Made by a program: the position numbers and the translations under genes. The notes beneath the pieces are model-generated. The model was given only the letters and a program-made list of their open reading frames with translations. It was not told the origin of the DNA and searched no databases. Shown here in pieces: positions 16,672 through 24,945 of a stretch of 64,000 nucleotides of DNA; the first letter of the stretch is position 1; each line of letters begins with the position of its first letter. This stretch comes from Streptomyces sp. NBC_00271 (GTDB lineage: Bacteria; Actinomycetota; Actinomycetes; Streptomycetales; Streptomycetaceae): assembly GCF_036178845.1 (NCBI RefSeq), contig NZ_CP108070.1, forward strand, positions 5,394,001 through 5,458,000, in the 5' to 3' direction.

Positions 16672-17088
16672 ATGCCGCGTAGGCGCCCCTCACGCCTCAG
16701 GGCGGACAACAGGCACTTTCCTGCACATCGAAGCTACTCAAAGATCGGTCGGCTCTCCGGCCCAGCTCAAGCACAGATCATTCTGCTGGAACGGACGCGG
16801 CTCCAGCCCGGTCTGATCGAGCAGGCGCTCACCCGGTGGGCTGCCATCGCAAGGGCACCGAGAGATCAACTCCCTTCCCCGTTCAGCGACCGGTGCGGCA
16901 TCCCGGACTGTTGCCCCGAACCGGCGGACGAACGAGATCTACTGGAGCTGGCGATCTGTGCTCTCCCCAAGAAGAGCTCGCGCGAGCTCCACAGCATCGT
17001 GCAGTCTCTCGATCTGAAGATCCTCGAGCGTCCTGACGCTGTGCCGTACGGCGATCCACCACATCGTTGGTGGCAGTGCGCCTTCTGA
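16672..17088 (+). CDS. Small hypothetical protein, possibly a decayed copy
   Basis: The product has 138 residues. ATG 16672 follows GAAAGGGCT. The middle reads convincingly as a protein: RPGPAQAQIILLERTR-like start, a Cys-containing FSDRCGIPDCCPEPADERDLLEL, and ALPKKSSRELHSIVQSLD. Related small streptomycete proteins, as I remember them, have the same ADERDLLELA plus LPKxxxRELxxxV pattern. The C-terminus may be short or altered. No enzyme motif apart from the CxxxxCC cluster, which could bind zinc. Confidence is modest. Confidence 0.55.
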   Translation: MPRRRPSRLRADNRHFPAHRSYSKIGRLSGPAQAQIILLERTRLQPGLIEQALTRWAAIARAPRDQLPSPFSDRCGIPDCCPEPADERDLLELAICALPKKSSRELHSIVQSLDLKILERPDAVPYGDPPHRWWQCAF

Positions 17089-17150
17089 AGAGACGCCCGC
17101 GGACAGGTAGATGACTCAGTGCGGCGACATGGCACGTACGACGTCCGAGA

Positions 17151-17190
17151 AGGGCCGGCTCGGGAGGGGCTTCCCTCCCGAGCCGGCCCT
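17151..17190. terminator. Perfect 18-bp bidirectional terminator hairpin
   Basis: AGGGCCGGCTCGGGAGGG (17151-17168), loop GCTT, then the exact complement to 17190 and a short T-run. It lies between convergent genes (17088 and 17205) and can serve both. Its left arm and preceding AGA resemble the sequence following the tRNA fragment at 4488. Confidence 0.9.
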
Positions 17191-17204
17191 TTGCGTTGGT
17201 TCGG

Positions 17205-18701
17205 TCAGCAGAACGCGGGCGGGATGCTCTGCTCGTACTGGAAGACGTTGCGGGGGTCGTACTTCGCCTTGATCTTGCGCAGCCGGTCGAAGTTGGATCC
17301 CCAGTAGGCGGTCTCCCAATCCTGCATTCCGATGTTCGGCACGTTGACGTAGGCGCCGTTCACGTACGGCCGCAGTGCCTGGCTGAACTCGGCGATCCAG
17401 GCCTGGGCCTGCGGGGTGAGAGGGTCGCAGACACCTGGCTGCCCTGTGCGCTTCCCCCAGCCGGCGCCGGGTTCGGAGTAGAAGAGCGCGTCGCGATGCG
17501 CGAACGCCGCGCCGCCGCGGGGACTCTTCCTGACCGCACCGCCGAAGGCCTGGGTGAAGAAGTTGCTGTCATCCGTGGGGGCGTCCTGCATGAATGAGGC
17601 GATCAGGCTGATCGCTTCCTTCGGGAACGGCTTTCTGGTGAACTGCGAAAAGAACTTCCAGTTCGCGGGCTCGTCCCCGGTCGGAATCTGGAATCCGGCG
17701 TACACGTCGCCCCAGTTACCCACCTGCACCGAGAGCTGGGGGTTGCCGACCGACAGAATCGGGGCCAGCAACGCGTTCGCCTCTTCCGGCGATCCTTCAG
17801 CGAGAACCGCGAACAGCAGGATCTGGTTTTTGTGGATCTCGACCTGGGTTCCGAGGCGGTTGTCGGCGGTCGGCGCCGTACGCTGCCACGCGTCGAAGAC
17901 CCCGTGCAGGTCCCCGATTCCCGCCCACGTCGCCTGCACATAAGTGACGCTCTTCAGCCGAGCCGTTTTGTAGGTGAGTGACGTGACGATCCCGAAGTTG
18001 CCGTTCCCCGCCCCGCGCAGCGCCCAGAGCAGGTCCGAGTGGTGGTTCAAGTCCGTCTTGACCACCTTGGCGCACTCGGCACCCGACGCGACGACGACCT
18101 CAGCCCCCACCAGGCTGTCGCAGGCCATGCCGAGGTAGCGGGTGAGGAAGCCGAAACCGCCGCCGAGCGTCGCACCGGACAGACCCACGGTGCCCTCCGT
18201 CCCGGTCGTCACCGCGAGGTCCTTCTTCGCGAGGGTGGTCACGGCCTCCAGCTGGCTGAGCCCGGCGCCGACCGTCGCGACACGAGAGTCGGTGTCGATG
18301 TGGACCGACTTCAACTCGCTGACGTCGATCACGATGCCGTTGTCCACGTTCGACCAGCCCTCGAGGCTGTGGCGGCCGCTGCGCACCCGCAACGCGACGT
18401 CGTTCTGCCGCGCCCACGTCAGGGCGTTGACCACGTCCTGGGTGTTCTGGGCGAAGACGATGACCAGCGGATAGTGAGCGAAGAGCTCGTCCCAGCCCAG
18501 GCTCGCACTCGCGTACCCGGAGTCGTCGGGACGGACGATGCGGCCGGTCAGCTTCGCCGGCTTGCATTTCGCGTGTTCGGCCCCTTCGGTCGCGGCGCTC
18601 GCGCCCGGGGCCTCCCCTGCCGCGACACCCGGGAGAACCACCGCCCCGGCACCGGCGGCCGCCGTCGCCTTGAACAGGCCGCGACGAGAATAATCGTGCA
18701 T
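17205..18701 (-). CDS. Tat-exported FAD-linked oxidoreductase (berberine-bridge type)
   Basis: The protein has 498 residues from ATG 18701, preceded by GAGAGGAAA. SRRGLFKATAAAG at residues 5-17 is a twin-arginine signal, so it is exported folded with its cofactor. The FAD-binding PCMH half has LVIVFAQNTQDVVNAL, RSGRHSLEGW (His likely bonded to FAD) and GATLGGGFGFLTRYLG. The C-terminal BBE motif is YWGSNFDRLRKIKAKYDPRNVFQYEQSIPP. The Cys that forms a second FAD bond in plant berberine-bridge enzymes (in the TVGLSG region) is absent, so only one covalent link is expected. Likely an oxidase of sugars, alkaloid-like or aromatic compounds. Substrate unknown. Confidence 0.92.
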   Translation of the reverse strand: MHDYSRRGLFKATAAAGAGAVVLPGVAAGEAPGASAATEGAEHAKCKPAKLTGRIVRPDDSGYASASLGWDELFAHYPLVIVFAQNTQDVVNALTWARQNDVALRVRSGRHSLEGWSNVDNGIVIDVSELKSVHIDTDSRVATVGAGLSQLEAVTTLAKKDLAVTTGTEGTVGLSGATLGGGFGFLTRYLGMACDSLVGAEVVVASGAECAKVVKTDLNHHSDLLWALRGAGNGNFGIVTSLTYKTARLKSVTYVQATWAGIGDLHGVFDAWQRTAPTADNRLGTQVEIHKNQILLFAVLAEGSPEEANALLAPILSVGNPQLSVQVGNWGDVYAGFQIPTGDEPANWKFFSQFTRKPFPKEAISLIASFMQDAPTDDSNFFTQAFGGAVRKSPRGGAAFAHRDALFYSEPGAGWGKRTGQPGVCDPLTPQAQAWIAEFSQALRPYVNGAYVNVPNIGMQDWETAYWGSNFDRLRKIKAKYDPRNVFQYEQSIPPAFC

Positions 18702-19090
18702 GGTCCGTTTCCTCTCGACCGGACTGCGCCAGTATTCGACCAAGGCGAATCTTGTCCGCAGGGCGGCGCGTGACATCTTTTGTGGACAGCCCCTGTATGG
18801 ACGGCCCTTGCATGAGCAGCCCTTGGGGCCCGCACAGTAACAAGGGTGAACGTGGCCCTTTGTCCGACACGCTAATCGAGGAAGAGGGCGGCATACCGAA
18901 GGAGGACATGTGCAAGCGCGCATGAATCATGCCTGCCGTCGATTTCGAGTATTTCGATCCTCTCAGCCTGAACCGAGGCGGCGGACGGAATCCACCGACT
19001 TGATTTCTGCAGATGAACAGACGGACGGCCCGGGTGTGGAACCCGGGCCGTCTCAGGGGCACCTCTCAGGGGCCGACTCGCAGCGGCGAC
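18702..19090. other. Intergenic region between the oxidoreductase and sedolisin genes
   Basis: It contains the promoter side of the oxidoreductase gene, a run of three degenerate 15-bp units at 18787-18831 (CAGCCCCTGTATGGA, CGGCCCTTGCATGAG, CAGCCCTTGGGGCCC) and the terminator hairpin of the sedolisin gene at 19024-19052. No protein frame is supported. Confidence 0.6.
19024..19052 (-). terminator. Hairpin after the sedolisin gene
   Basis: GACGGCCCGGGT pairs with ACCCGGGCCGTC over a five-base loop: 12 bp perfect, 38 bp past the stop codon on the minus strand. There is no strong T-run, which is common in streptomycetes. Confidence 0.75.
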
Positions 19091-20479
19091 TCAGCCGCGG
19101 TGGCTCGCTCGGGCGAGTGCGGGCACGAAGCGGAGGGCGTCGACGGTGCCCACGCCGGTGGCCATGTCGTAGCCGTTGACGGCCTTGTAGCCGGTGACGC
19201 CTTCGTAGCTGTTGTTCGTGCCGTCGTTCACGTCGACGACGCCGGCGCTCCTGTCGTGGTGGGCGGAACGCTTGGAGAGGGCGTACAGCGCCTCGTTGAT
19301 GTTGCCCACCCGGTGGCCGGCCGCCTGGTCGGCGAGGGCGACGATGCCCGAGAAGAGCGGGCTGGCCTCACTGGTCCCGCCGGTGACGTCCCAACCGGTG
19401 GCGGTCGGGTCGAAGCTCGAGTAGATCCAGGCACCGCCGTTGACCGCGGCGGCCAGCGACACGTCCGGGGTGCCGCGGCGGGCGCCGACGACGTTCTTCA
19501 CGCCGTTCTGGAAGGCCGGGCGGGAGAAGACGTGGGACTGGCCGCCGCCGCCCGAGCCGTAGTCGTTGTAGACGCTGTCGGGCTTGACGCGCTGGCCCTT
19601 GTCGTTCAGGTGGAGCTGGGTGCCGCCGATGGAGGTGACCAGCGGGTCCGAGGAGGGCCAGGAGTTGACGCGCTTGTCGTAGTAGGTCTTGCCGTCCGCC
19701 TTCAGGTCGGTGGCGCCGCCGTCACCGGAGGAGGCGAGGACGGTCACGTGCTTGCGGTTCGCGGCCTCGAAGGCGTAGCGCAGCTTCTTGATGCTGGAGA
19801 AGTCGCCCTTGTCGAATCCGGGGAAGGTGTCCTCGGTGGCGCCGAAGCTCTGGCTGATGACGTCGCCGACGCCGTGGTCGATCAGGTGCTTCTCGGCGTC
19901 CATCATCTCCGGCAGACCGGTGGTGCCCTCGGTCTCGGCGACCGCCGTCTCCACCAGGACGATCTTGGCGTCGGGCGCCACGGCGTGGGCCATCTCGACG
20001 TCCAGGGTGGTCTCCCCCGCCCAGCCGGTCATGTCGGCGTTCTTGGGATCGAAGACGGGAACCTTGCCCCACTTGACCACGTTGACCTTGGTGCTGCGCA
20101 GGCCGAACTGCTTGCTGTAGACGTCGAGATCGTGCTGGACGGTCGGGGAGCCGTACGAGTCGACGATGACGATGGTGCGCCCCTTGCCCGTGATGCCCTT
20201 CCGGTACAGCGCGTTGAGGTCGTACGCGGTGCGGTACTGGAGCGGGTTGTAACAGGCGATGTGCCACTTGGCCTGGCACTGCTCGCTGGAGAGCGGGCTG
20301 GCCACGTCGCGGACCAGGGTGTGCCCGGCAATGGCCGGGACGGCCTTGGTGTGCGGTACGGCGGCAGGCGCGGCGGCGGTGACGCCGGCCAGCGGAGCGG
20401 TCGCCAGCGCGGCGACCGCGAGGGCGGCGGTGGCGGCCGTGGAGGCCGCGACGCCGCGCCCGGTACGGGATATGTGCAT
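19091..20479 (-). CDS. Secreted S53-family (sedolisin) peptidase
   Basis: The protein has 462 residues from ATG 20479, behind AGGGGGA. Sec signal at residues 1-36, then a short segment before the catalytic domain (PLQYRTAYDLNALYRKGITGKG). Catalytic residues are visible: Glu and Asp in GETTLDVEMAHA, oxyanion Asp in SSGDGGATD, and Ser in GGTSEASPLFSG. The usual long inhibitory prodomain of about 150 residues is missing; only about 35 residues separate the signal from the catalytic start. The C-terminal Ca site is probably formed by VDVNDGTN and GYDMATGVGTVDA. Sedolisins are acid-active extracellular peptidases. It probably helps digest external protein. Confidence 0.93.
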   Translation of the reverse strand: MHISRTGRGVAASTAATAALAVAALATAPLAGVTAAAPAAVPHTKAVPAIAGHTLVRDVASPLSSEQCQAKWHIACYNPLQYRTAYDLNALYRKGITGKGRTIVIVDSYGSPTVQHDLDVYSKQFGLRSTKVNVVKWGKVPVFDPKNADMTGWAGETTLDVEMAHAVAPDAKIVLVETAVAETEGTTGLPEMMDAEKHLIDHGVGDVISQSFGATEDTFPGFDKGDFSSIKKLRYAFEAANRKHVTVLASSGDGGATDLKADGKTYYDKRVNSWPSSDPLVTSIGGTQLHLNDKGQRVKPDSVYNDYGSGGGGQSHVFSRPAFQNGVKNVVGARRGTPDVSLAAAVNGGAWIYSSFDPTATGWDVTGGTSEASPLFSGIVALADQAAGHRVGNINEALYALSKRSAHHDRSAGVVDVNDGTNNSYEGVTGYKAVNGYDMATGVGTVDALRFVPALARASHRG

Positions 20480-20700
20480 GAATCCCCCTGGATGGTCCTG
20501 AGTTGCACGGAGTGGTCTCCGTGCATCCCATCGAGTGAGACATGCACAGGACAAGACCATTGAACACTCGATGCCGAACCCTTTACCCAAACAGCACCCG
20601 CGGCGGAACAGCCTGCTTGGCCAGCACGTTCATGGCGCGCGGACTCTCCGGACAGGCAGCCGGGCGGCGATTGCCGGGGGCGCCGTCGTACCACCATCCG

Positions 20701-21912
20701 TCAAGAGCGCGGCGTCGGCGGCTGCCGGTCGAACGCGGCCGTGTTCAGCGAGCGCCGCATGGCGAGCGCGATCGGCCGCTCGACGAAGCGGTGCACGAAG
20801 TACGACAGGACGATCAAAGCGATCACCGTGGCCACGACCAGCGCCGAGGGGTCGATCCGGTCGCCGTAGTGGTGGGCGACGGTCATTCCGATCGTGTCGT
20901 GCAACAGGTACAGCGGGAAGGTCATCGCACCCGCGACGGTCAGCCCGCGCCAGCGGATCCGACGGGTGCCGCCGAGCGCGATGGCGCCCATCGCCAGGAA
21001 GAACAGCGTGGTCAGGAGGATCAGCCAGCCGCGCCATGGCGCCCATGTGGCCCAGTTGACGCGGCCGCCGTGGGGTGCCAGCAGGAAGTGCAGCGCCAGC
21101 AGCCACGACATGGCGACGATCCCCCACAGCAGCGGCGTCGGCCGGAAGCGGTGCATGAGGTAGAAGGCCATGCCCGCGATGAAGTACGGGGCGGACGTCG
21201 GGTTCACGATCAGCGTGAGCAGCGGGATGTGGGCGCTGGGCGCCAGCACCGCGGCGACCGTCCACAACCCGCAGAAGATCACCACCCGCTGATGGGTGAG
21301 GCCCTTCCACACCACGACCGCGAACGTGAGGTAGAAGCAGAGTTCCGGCCAGAGCGTCCAGTAGACCGGGTCCAGGTTGGACACACCGAGCGGGGTCTGC
21401 AACATCGTGAAGTTCGCGAAGAGCACCCGCGGGTTGGGGTGCCCGAACGGGGTGTCGGCGAAGTAGATGACGCACGCCGACAGCACGATCGCGATCCAGT
21501 ACATCGGGTACAGGCGGGTGACGCGTGAGATGAAGAAGTCACGCGGGGTGCGCCCCCACGCGCTCATGCAGATGACGAAGCCGCTGATCAGGAAGAACAG
21601 GTCGACGCCGAGCCGTCCGAAGGCGAAGTAGGCGTGCGCCTGCGGGAAGGTGCTCTGGTACGGGCGGCCCCAGACGACGACCATCGCCCCGGGGGTCTGG
21701 CCGACGAAGTGGAAGAGGACCACCGACAGCGCCGCCAGGAATCGCAGCCCGTCCAACGCGGCGAGCCGGTCCGCGCGGGCGCCCCGCCTGACCGGGATCA
21801 CCCGTGGCGCGGGGGCCGCCTGTGGCAACGGCGCCTCCTCTGCGAGCGCCCCCTCGAGCCCCTGTCTCGTGGCCACGCCGGCCAGTCCCCTGCGATCGTC
21901 CGCCTGGGTCAT
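20701..21912 (-). CDS. Acyltransferase 3 family membrane protein
   Basis: The protein has 403 residues from ATG 21912, preceded by GGGGGACGC. After a soluble, Ala/Pro-rich 45-residue tail comes LDGLRFLAALSVVLFHFVG, containing the Arg and His of this family's active site, then about ten TM helices (GVDLFFLISGFVICMSAW, PLYLLHDTIGM) and FVERPIALAMRRS at the end. Such enzymes move acetyl, succinyl or longer acyl groups onto sugars, lipids or antibiotics at the membrane. The acceptor is unknown. No sugar or polyketide gene is adjacent to hint at one. Confidence 0.92.
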   Translation of the reverse strand: MTQADDRRGLAGVATRQGLEGALAEEAPLPQAAPAPRVIPVRRGARADRLAALDGLRFLAALSVVLFHFVGQTPGAMVVVWGRPYQSTFPQAHAYFAFGRLGVDLFFLISGFVICMSAWGRTPRDFFISRVTRLYPMYWIAIVLSACVIYFADTPFGHPNPRVLFANFTMLQTPLGVSNLDPVYWTLWPELCFYLTFAVVVWKGLTHQRVVIFCGLWTVAAVLAPSAHIPLLTLIVNPTSAPYFIAGMAFYLMHRFRPTPLLWGIVAMSWLLALHFLLAPHGGRVNWATWAPWRGWLILLTTLFFLAMGAIALGGTRRIRWRGLTVAGAMTFPLYLLHDTIGMTVAHHYGDRIDPSALVVATVIALIVLSYFVHRFVERPIALAMRRSLNTAAFDRQPPTPRS

Positions 21913-22228
21913 GCGTCCCCCGTTCCAGGGTCGTCCTTCTTTTTCGGACAGGCCACGGAAGCCCCCGATCACATGCCCGACGGTCAAATGACAAGGTTGC
22001 CGGATATGCACCCTTCAGGGTGGATGACGGCGCCGCTGAAGCCCACGGATGGCGCGTACCCACTGTCCACCGTGCGATACGGGCCTATTGGTGTGAGCCA
22101 GGCCGCACACGGCACCAACGCAGGTACACACTGGCGTGCACCTGCTTCACCGACCCTGAGCGTGGGCGACGGCGGGGCTCCGCGGGCCGGGAGTGAACCG
22201 ACGGGCGGCGGGTTCTGGAGCGGAGCTT
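21913..22228. other. Intergenic leader of the acyltransferase gene
   Basis: Separates two minus-strand genes. It should hold the promoter of the acyltransferase and the 3' end of the rhomboid transcript is on its right. No convincing frame or hairpin was picked out. Confidence 0.4.
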
Positions 22229-22963
22229 CTAGAGCAGGCCCAGGTCGCCGAGTTCCTTGTGGAGGTCGGCGCGGGGGTTGTCGGGGCGGGGCTGAAGGGT
22301 GCCGCGGGTGGTCGGGCCGGTGCTGCCGCCGGCGTGGGTGTCCTTGGCGGGCCGGGGGCGTCGGTCCCGGAAGAGCCAGGCCCCGACCAGGCCGCCGATC
22401 AGGCCGCCGAGGTGTCCCAGCCAGCTCACCCCCGGCGTCCCGGGCACCGCCACGGTGAGCATGTAGGCGAAGGAGGCAGCCATGACGACACCGATCAGCG
22501 TGTCGATCAGATGCCGGTCGAAGAGCCCGCGCACCACGACATAGCCGAAGTACCCGAAGATCAGGCCGCTGGCGCCGACCGTGTCCACGTCGCCCCGCTC
22601 GAGGAACCAGACCGTGAAACCGCTGGTCACCACGATGAGCAGGCTCAGCCCGAGGAAACGGACCACCCCTCGGTAGGCGGCGAGGAATCCGAAGACGAAC
22701 AGCGGTCCCGAGTTGCTCTCGATGTGTGCCCAGTTCCAGTGCAGGAAGGGTGCGGTGAGGATGTTGGGCAGCGTGCCGATGTCGCCGGACACCACTCCGT
22801 AGTCCCGCGAGAGTGCGTAGTGGTCGGCGAAGTTCGCGAGCTGCGCCAGCCAGACCAGCGCCAGGAACCCGAACATCACGAAGAACGCCTTCCGCGCCTC
22901 CGCGATCATCTGCTCGGGACTCATCGGCCCCGTAGCGACCCGTTCCCGTTCCGCCCCGCCCAT
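22229..22963 (-). CDS. Rhomboid-family intramembrane serine protease
   Basis: The protein has 244 residues from ATG 22963, with GGAGGGGA upstream. Six or seven TM segments. The nucleophile Ser is in GASGLIFGYFGY and the partner His in WLGHLGGLIGGLVGAW, with the HWNWAHIESNSGPLFVFG stretch matching the conserved loop and helix before the active site. A hydrophilic tail of about 50 residues faces the cytoplasm. It should cleave membrane-anchored substrates within the bilayer. Substrates are unknown. Confidence 0.93.
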   Translation of the reverse strand: MGGAERERVATGPMSPEQMIAEARKAFFVMFGFLALVWLAQLANFADHYALSRDYGVVSGDIGTLPNILTAPFLHWNWAHIESNSGPLFVFGFLAAYRGVVRFLGLSLLIVVTSGFTVWFLERGDVDTVGASGLIFGYFGYVVVRGLFDRHLIDTLIGVVMAASFAYMLTVAVPGTPGVSWLGHLGGLIGGLVGAWLFRDRRPRPAKDTHAGGSTGPTTRGTLQPRPDNPRADLHKELGDLGLL

Positions 22964-23174
22964 GGCACGCTCCCCTCCTCGGCGGATCCTCATCCGCTCC
23001 ACGACCACCCCCCCCAGAATGCCAGCAGCCACCGGGCCCGGATCCCCACGGTCGGGGCCAGATTGTTGACGATTTTGTGTACCCATCCTACGGTCGGTAA
23101 CCATCTCCCAGGAGAGCGGAGAGCTCGAGGAAGCCCGAGGCGCTCCAGGAGCTCGAGACCGAAGGAGTACGTAC

Positions 23175-23858
23175 GTGTCCCCAGCTACCGGCAGTGCCAA
23201 AGGCAGCGGCGCCGCGGCCAAGGAGCAGGCCCTCGTCGCGCTGCGCGGGGCCATCCTCGCCGGTGACATGGTGCCAGGACAGCGCCTGGTCGAGGCCGAG
23301 TTGGCCGAGCAGTTCGACGTCACCCGGGCCAGCGTGCGGGCCGCGCTGGTCGATCTCGCCGCCGACGGCCTCGTGGAGCGGATCCGCAACCGCGGGGCCC
23401 GGGTCCGGACCGTGTCCGTGAGCGAGGCGGTGGAGATCTACGAGTGCCGCATGGTGCTCGAGGGGCTGTGCGCGGCCAAGGCCGCCGAACGGGTCACCGA
23501 TGCGCAGATCACGCAACTCCTCGCACTCGGCGAGCAGTTGCGTGCCGCCGTCCAGGCCGCCGAGCCCCTGAAGTACTCCGAGCTCAACCGCCAACTGCAC
23601 GACTTCGTCCGGGACATCTCCGGCCAGGACACCGCCGCCGAACTCCTCACCCGTCTGAACGCGCAGATCGTCCGCCACCAGTTCCGGCTGGCCCTGCAGT
23701 CCGGGCGCCCCCAGGTCTCCCTGGGCGAACACCTCGCCCTCGTCGAGGCCATCGCCGCGCGTGATCCGCAGCGCGCCGAGGCGGCCGCCCGTGCTCATGT
23801 GGCCAGCGTCATCGAGGCCCTGCGCGCCGTCGAGGGGGCCGGGACGGGCAAGGCCTGA
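23175..23858 (+). CDS. GntR-family (FCD) transcriptional regulator
   Basis: The product has 227 residues from GTG 23175, eight bases after GAAGGAG. Winged helix at about 15-80 (LRGAILAGDMVPGQRLVEAELAEQ, TRASVRAALVDLAADGLVER). All-helical FCD effector domain at about 90-215 (EIYECRMVLEGLCAAKAAE, HDFVRDISGQ, EHLALVEAIAARDPQRAE), with His residues likely binding metal or an acid ligand. FCD members usually sense small carboxylic acids and control catabolic genes. No obvious target operon adjoins it. It is divergent from the rhomboid gene. Confidence 0.93.
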   Translation: MSPATGSAKGSGAAAKEQALVALRGAILAGDMVPGQRLVEAELAEQFDVTRASVRAALVDLAADGLVERIRNRGARVRTVSVSEAVEIYECRMVLEGLCAAKAAERVTDAQITQLLALGEQLRAAVQAAEPLKYSELNRQLHDFVRDISGQDTAAELLTRLNAQIVRHQFRLALQSGRPQVSLGEHLALVEAIAARDPQRAEAAARAHVASVIEALRAVEGAGTGKA

Positions 23859-23873
23859 CCTCGGGGGGACGAT

Positions 23874-23906
23874 CAGGCTCTCGGCCTCAGGGAGACCGAG
23901 AGCCTG
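23874..23906. terminator. Hairpin between convergent genes
   Basis: CAGGCTCTCGG (23874-23884) pairs with CCGAGAGCCTG (23896-23906), 11 bp perfect. It is placed between the ends of the GntR gene and the Ca-binding-repeat gene. Confidence 0.8.
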
Positions 23907-23953
23907 TCGGGCCGGCGTTCCGCACGCCCGCGCCCGACCACCCCGCGAACGGG

Positions 23954-24796
23954 TCAGTTCTGGTACGTCTTGTTGCGCCCGGGGCCGCCGGACAGGGAGT
24001 CCTTGCCGGCGCCTCCGTGCAGGACGTCGTCGCCGCTGTTGCCGTACAGCTTGTCGTCGCCCGCGCCGCCGTACAGGGTGTCGTTGCCCCGGCCGCCCTG
24101 GAGCAGGTCGTGGCCCGCGTTGCCGTACAGCTTGTCGTTGCCGTCGTCGCCGAACAGCGAGTTGTCGCCGCTCGTGCCCGACAGGCTGTCGTTGCCCGCG
24201 CCACCGTGGCACTCGGCGCTGCAGTTGACGAGGGTGTCGTTGCCCGCGCCGCCGTTCGCGCCCTCGTCGTAGACCCCGCCGCCGCCGGAGAGACGGTCGT
24301 TGCCGCCCTGGCCGTAGAGGACGTCGACGCCGTGGCCGGTCAGGGTGTCGTTGCCAGGACCGCCGTAGATCCTCGTGTACCCGCCGCTGGTGTTGCTGGT
24401 CGTCGCGGTGTCGTTGCCGTCGCCGAGGTCGACGATCAGGGAGTCGAGGTCGGACGCCGAGGTGTTGGGCTCGGTCACCGTGCAGACGGCCTTGGTGTCG
24501 TCGCCGCCGGCCGGGCGGACACAGCCCGCGCCGAGGGAGATCTTGACGGTGTCGTCGAAGGTGTAGATGAAGTCGCTCAGCTGGGAATCCGGGTCGAACG
24601 CGCCGAGCGCCCAGGAGACGGACAGGTGGTTCGTCTGACCGGCGGCCGCCGTGTAGAACAGCTTCTGGCCTACGACGACCGCGGTCGCGCTCTTGGCGGG
24701 CGCGGCCTGTGCCGCGGGGGCGGCGAGGGTGACGGCCACGGCGGCGGTGGCGAGCGCCAGCGCCCTCGGCAGCGCGGTGATGCGGCGACTGAACAT
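23954..24796 (-). CDS. Exported haemolysin-type calcium-binding repeat protein
   Basis: The product has 280 residues from ATG 24796 with an excellent GAGGAG site. Sec signal at 1-31 (ALATAAVAVTLAAPAAQAAP). A domain of about 80 residues with two Cys (ISLGAGCVRPAG, KAVCTV) follows, then about ten nonapeptide RTX-like repeats GGxGxDxL/Y (GGPGNDTL, GGAGNDSL, GNAGHDLLQGGRGNDT) that should form a Ca-loaded beta-roll. Two more Cys sit inside the repeats (VNCSAECHGG). No protease or toxin domain is present. In actinobacteria such proteins leave by Sec, unlike RTX proteins of Gram-negatives. A surface or Ca-buffering role is inferred. Confidence 0.88.
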   Translation of the reverse strand: MFSRRITALPRALALATAAVAVTLAAPAAQAAPAKSATAVVVGQKLFYTAAAGQTNHLSVSWALGAFDPDSQLSDFIYTFDDTVKISLGAGCVRPAGGDDTKAVCTVTEPNTSASDLDSLIVDLGDGNDTATTSNTSGGYTRIYGGPGNDTLTGHGVDVLYGQGGNDRLSGGGGVYDEGANGGAGNDTLVNCSAECHGGAGNDSLSGTSGDNSLFGDDGNDKLYGNAGHDLLQGGRGNDTLYGGAGDDKLYGNSGDDVLHGGAGKDSLSGGPGRNKTYQN

Positions 24797-24945
24797 GGTT
24801 GGTTCTCCTCCACGGGGCCCGATGGGCCCAACGGGGCCCTGAGGGCCGATGAGGTCCGCGCGTAGGTCTGTGCGCGTGTGGTCATCCCGTTCGACGGCAT
24901 CCTCCGCAGGGGAGTTGTGGCTCCGGTCGTACAACTTTTCGGCGT

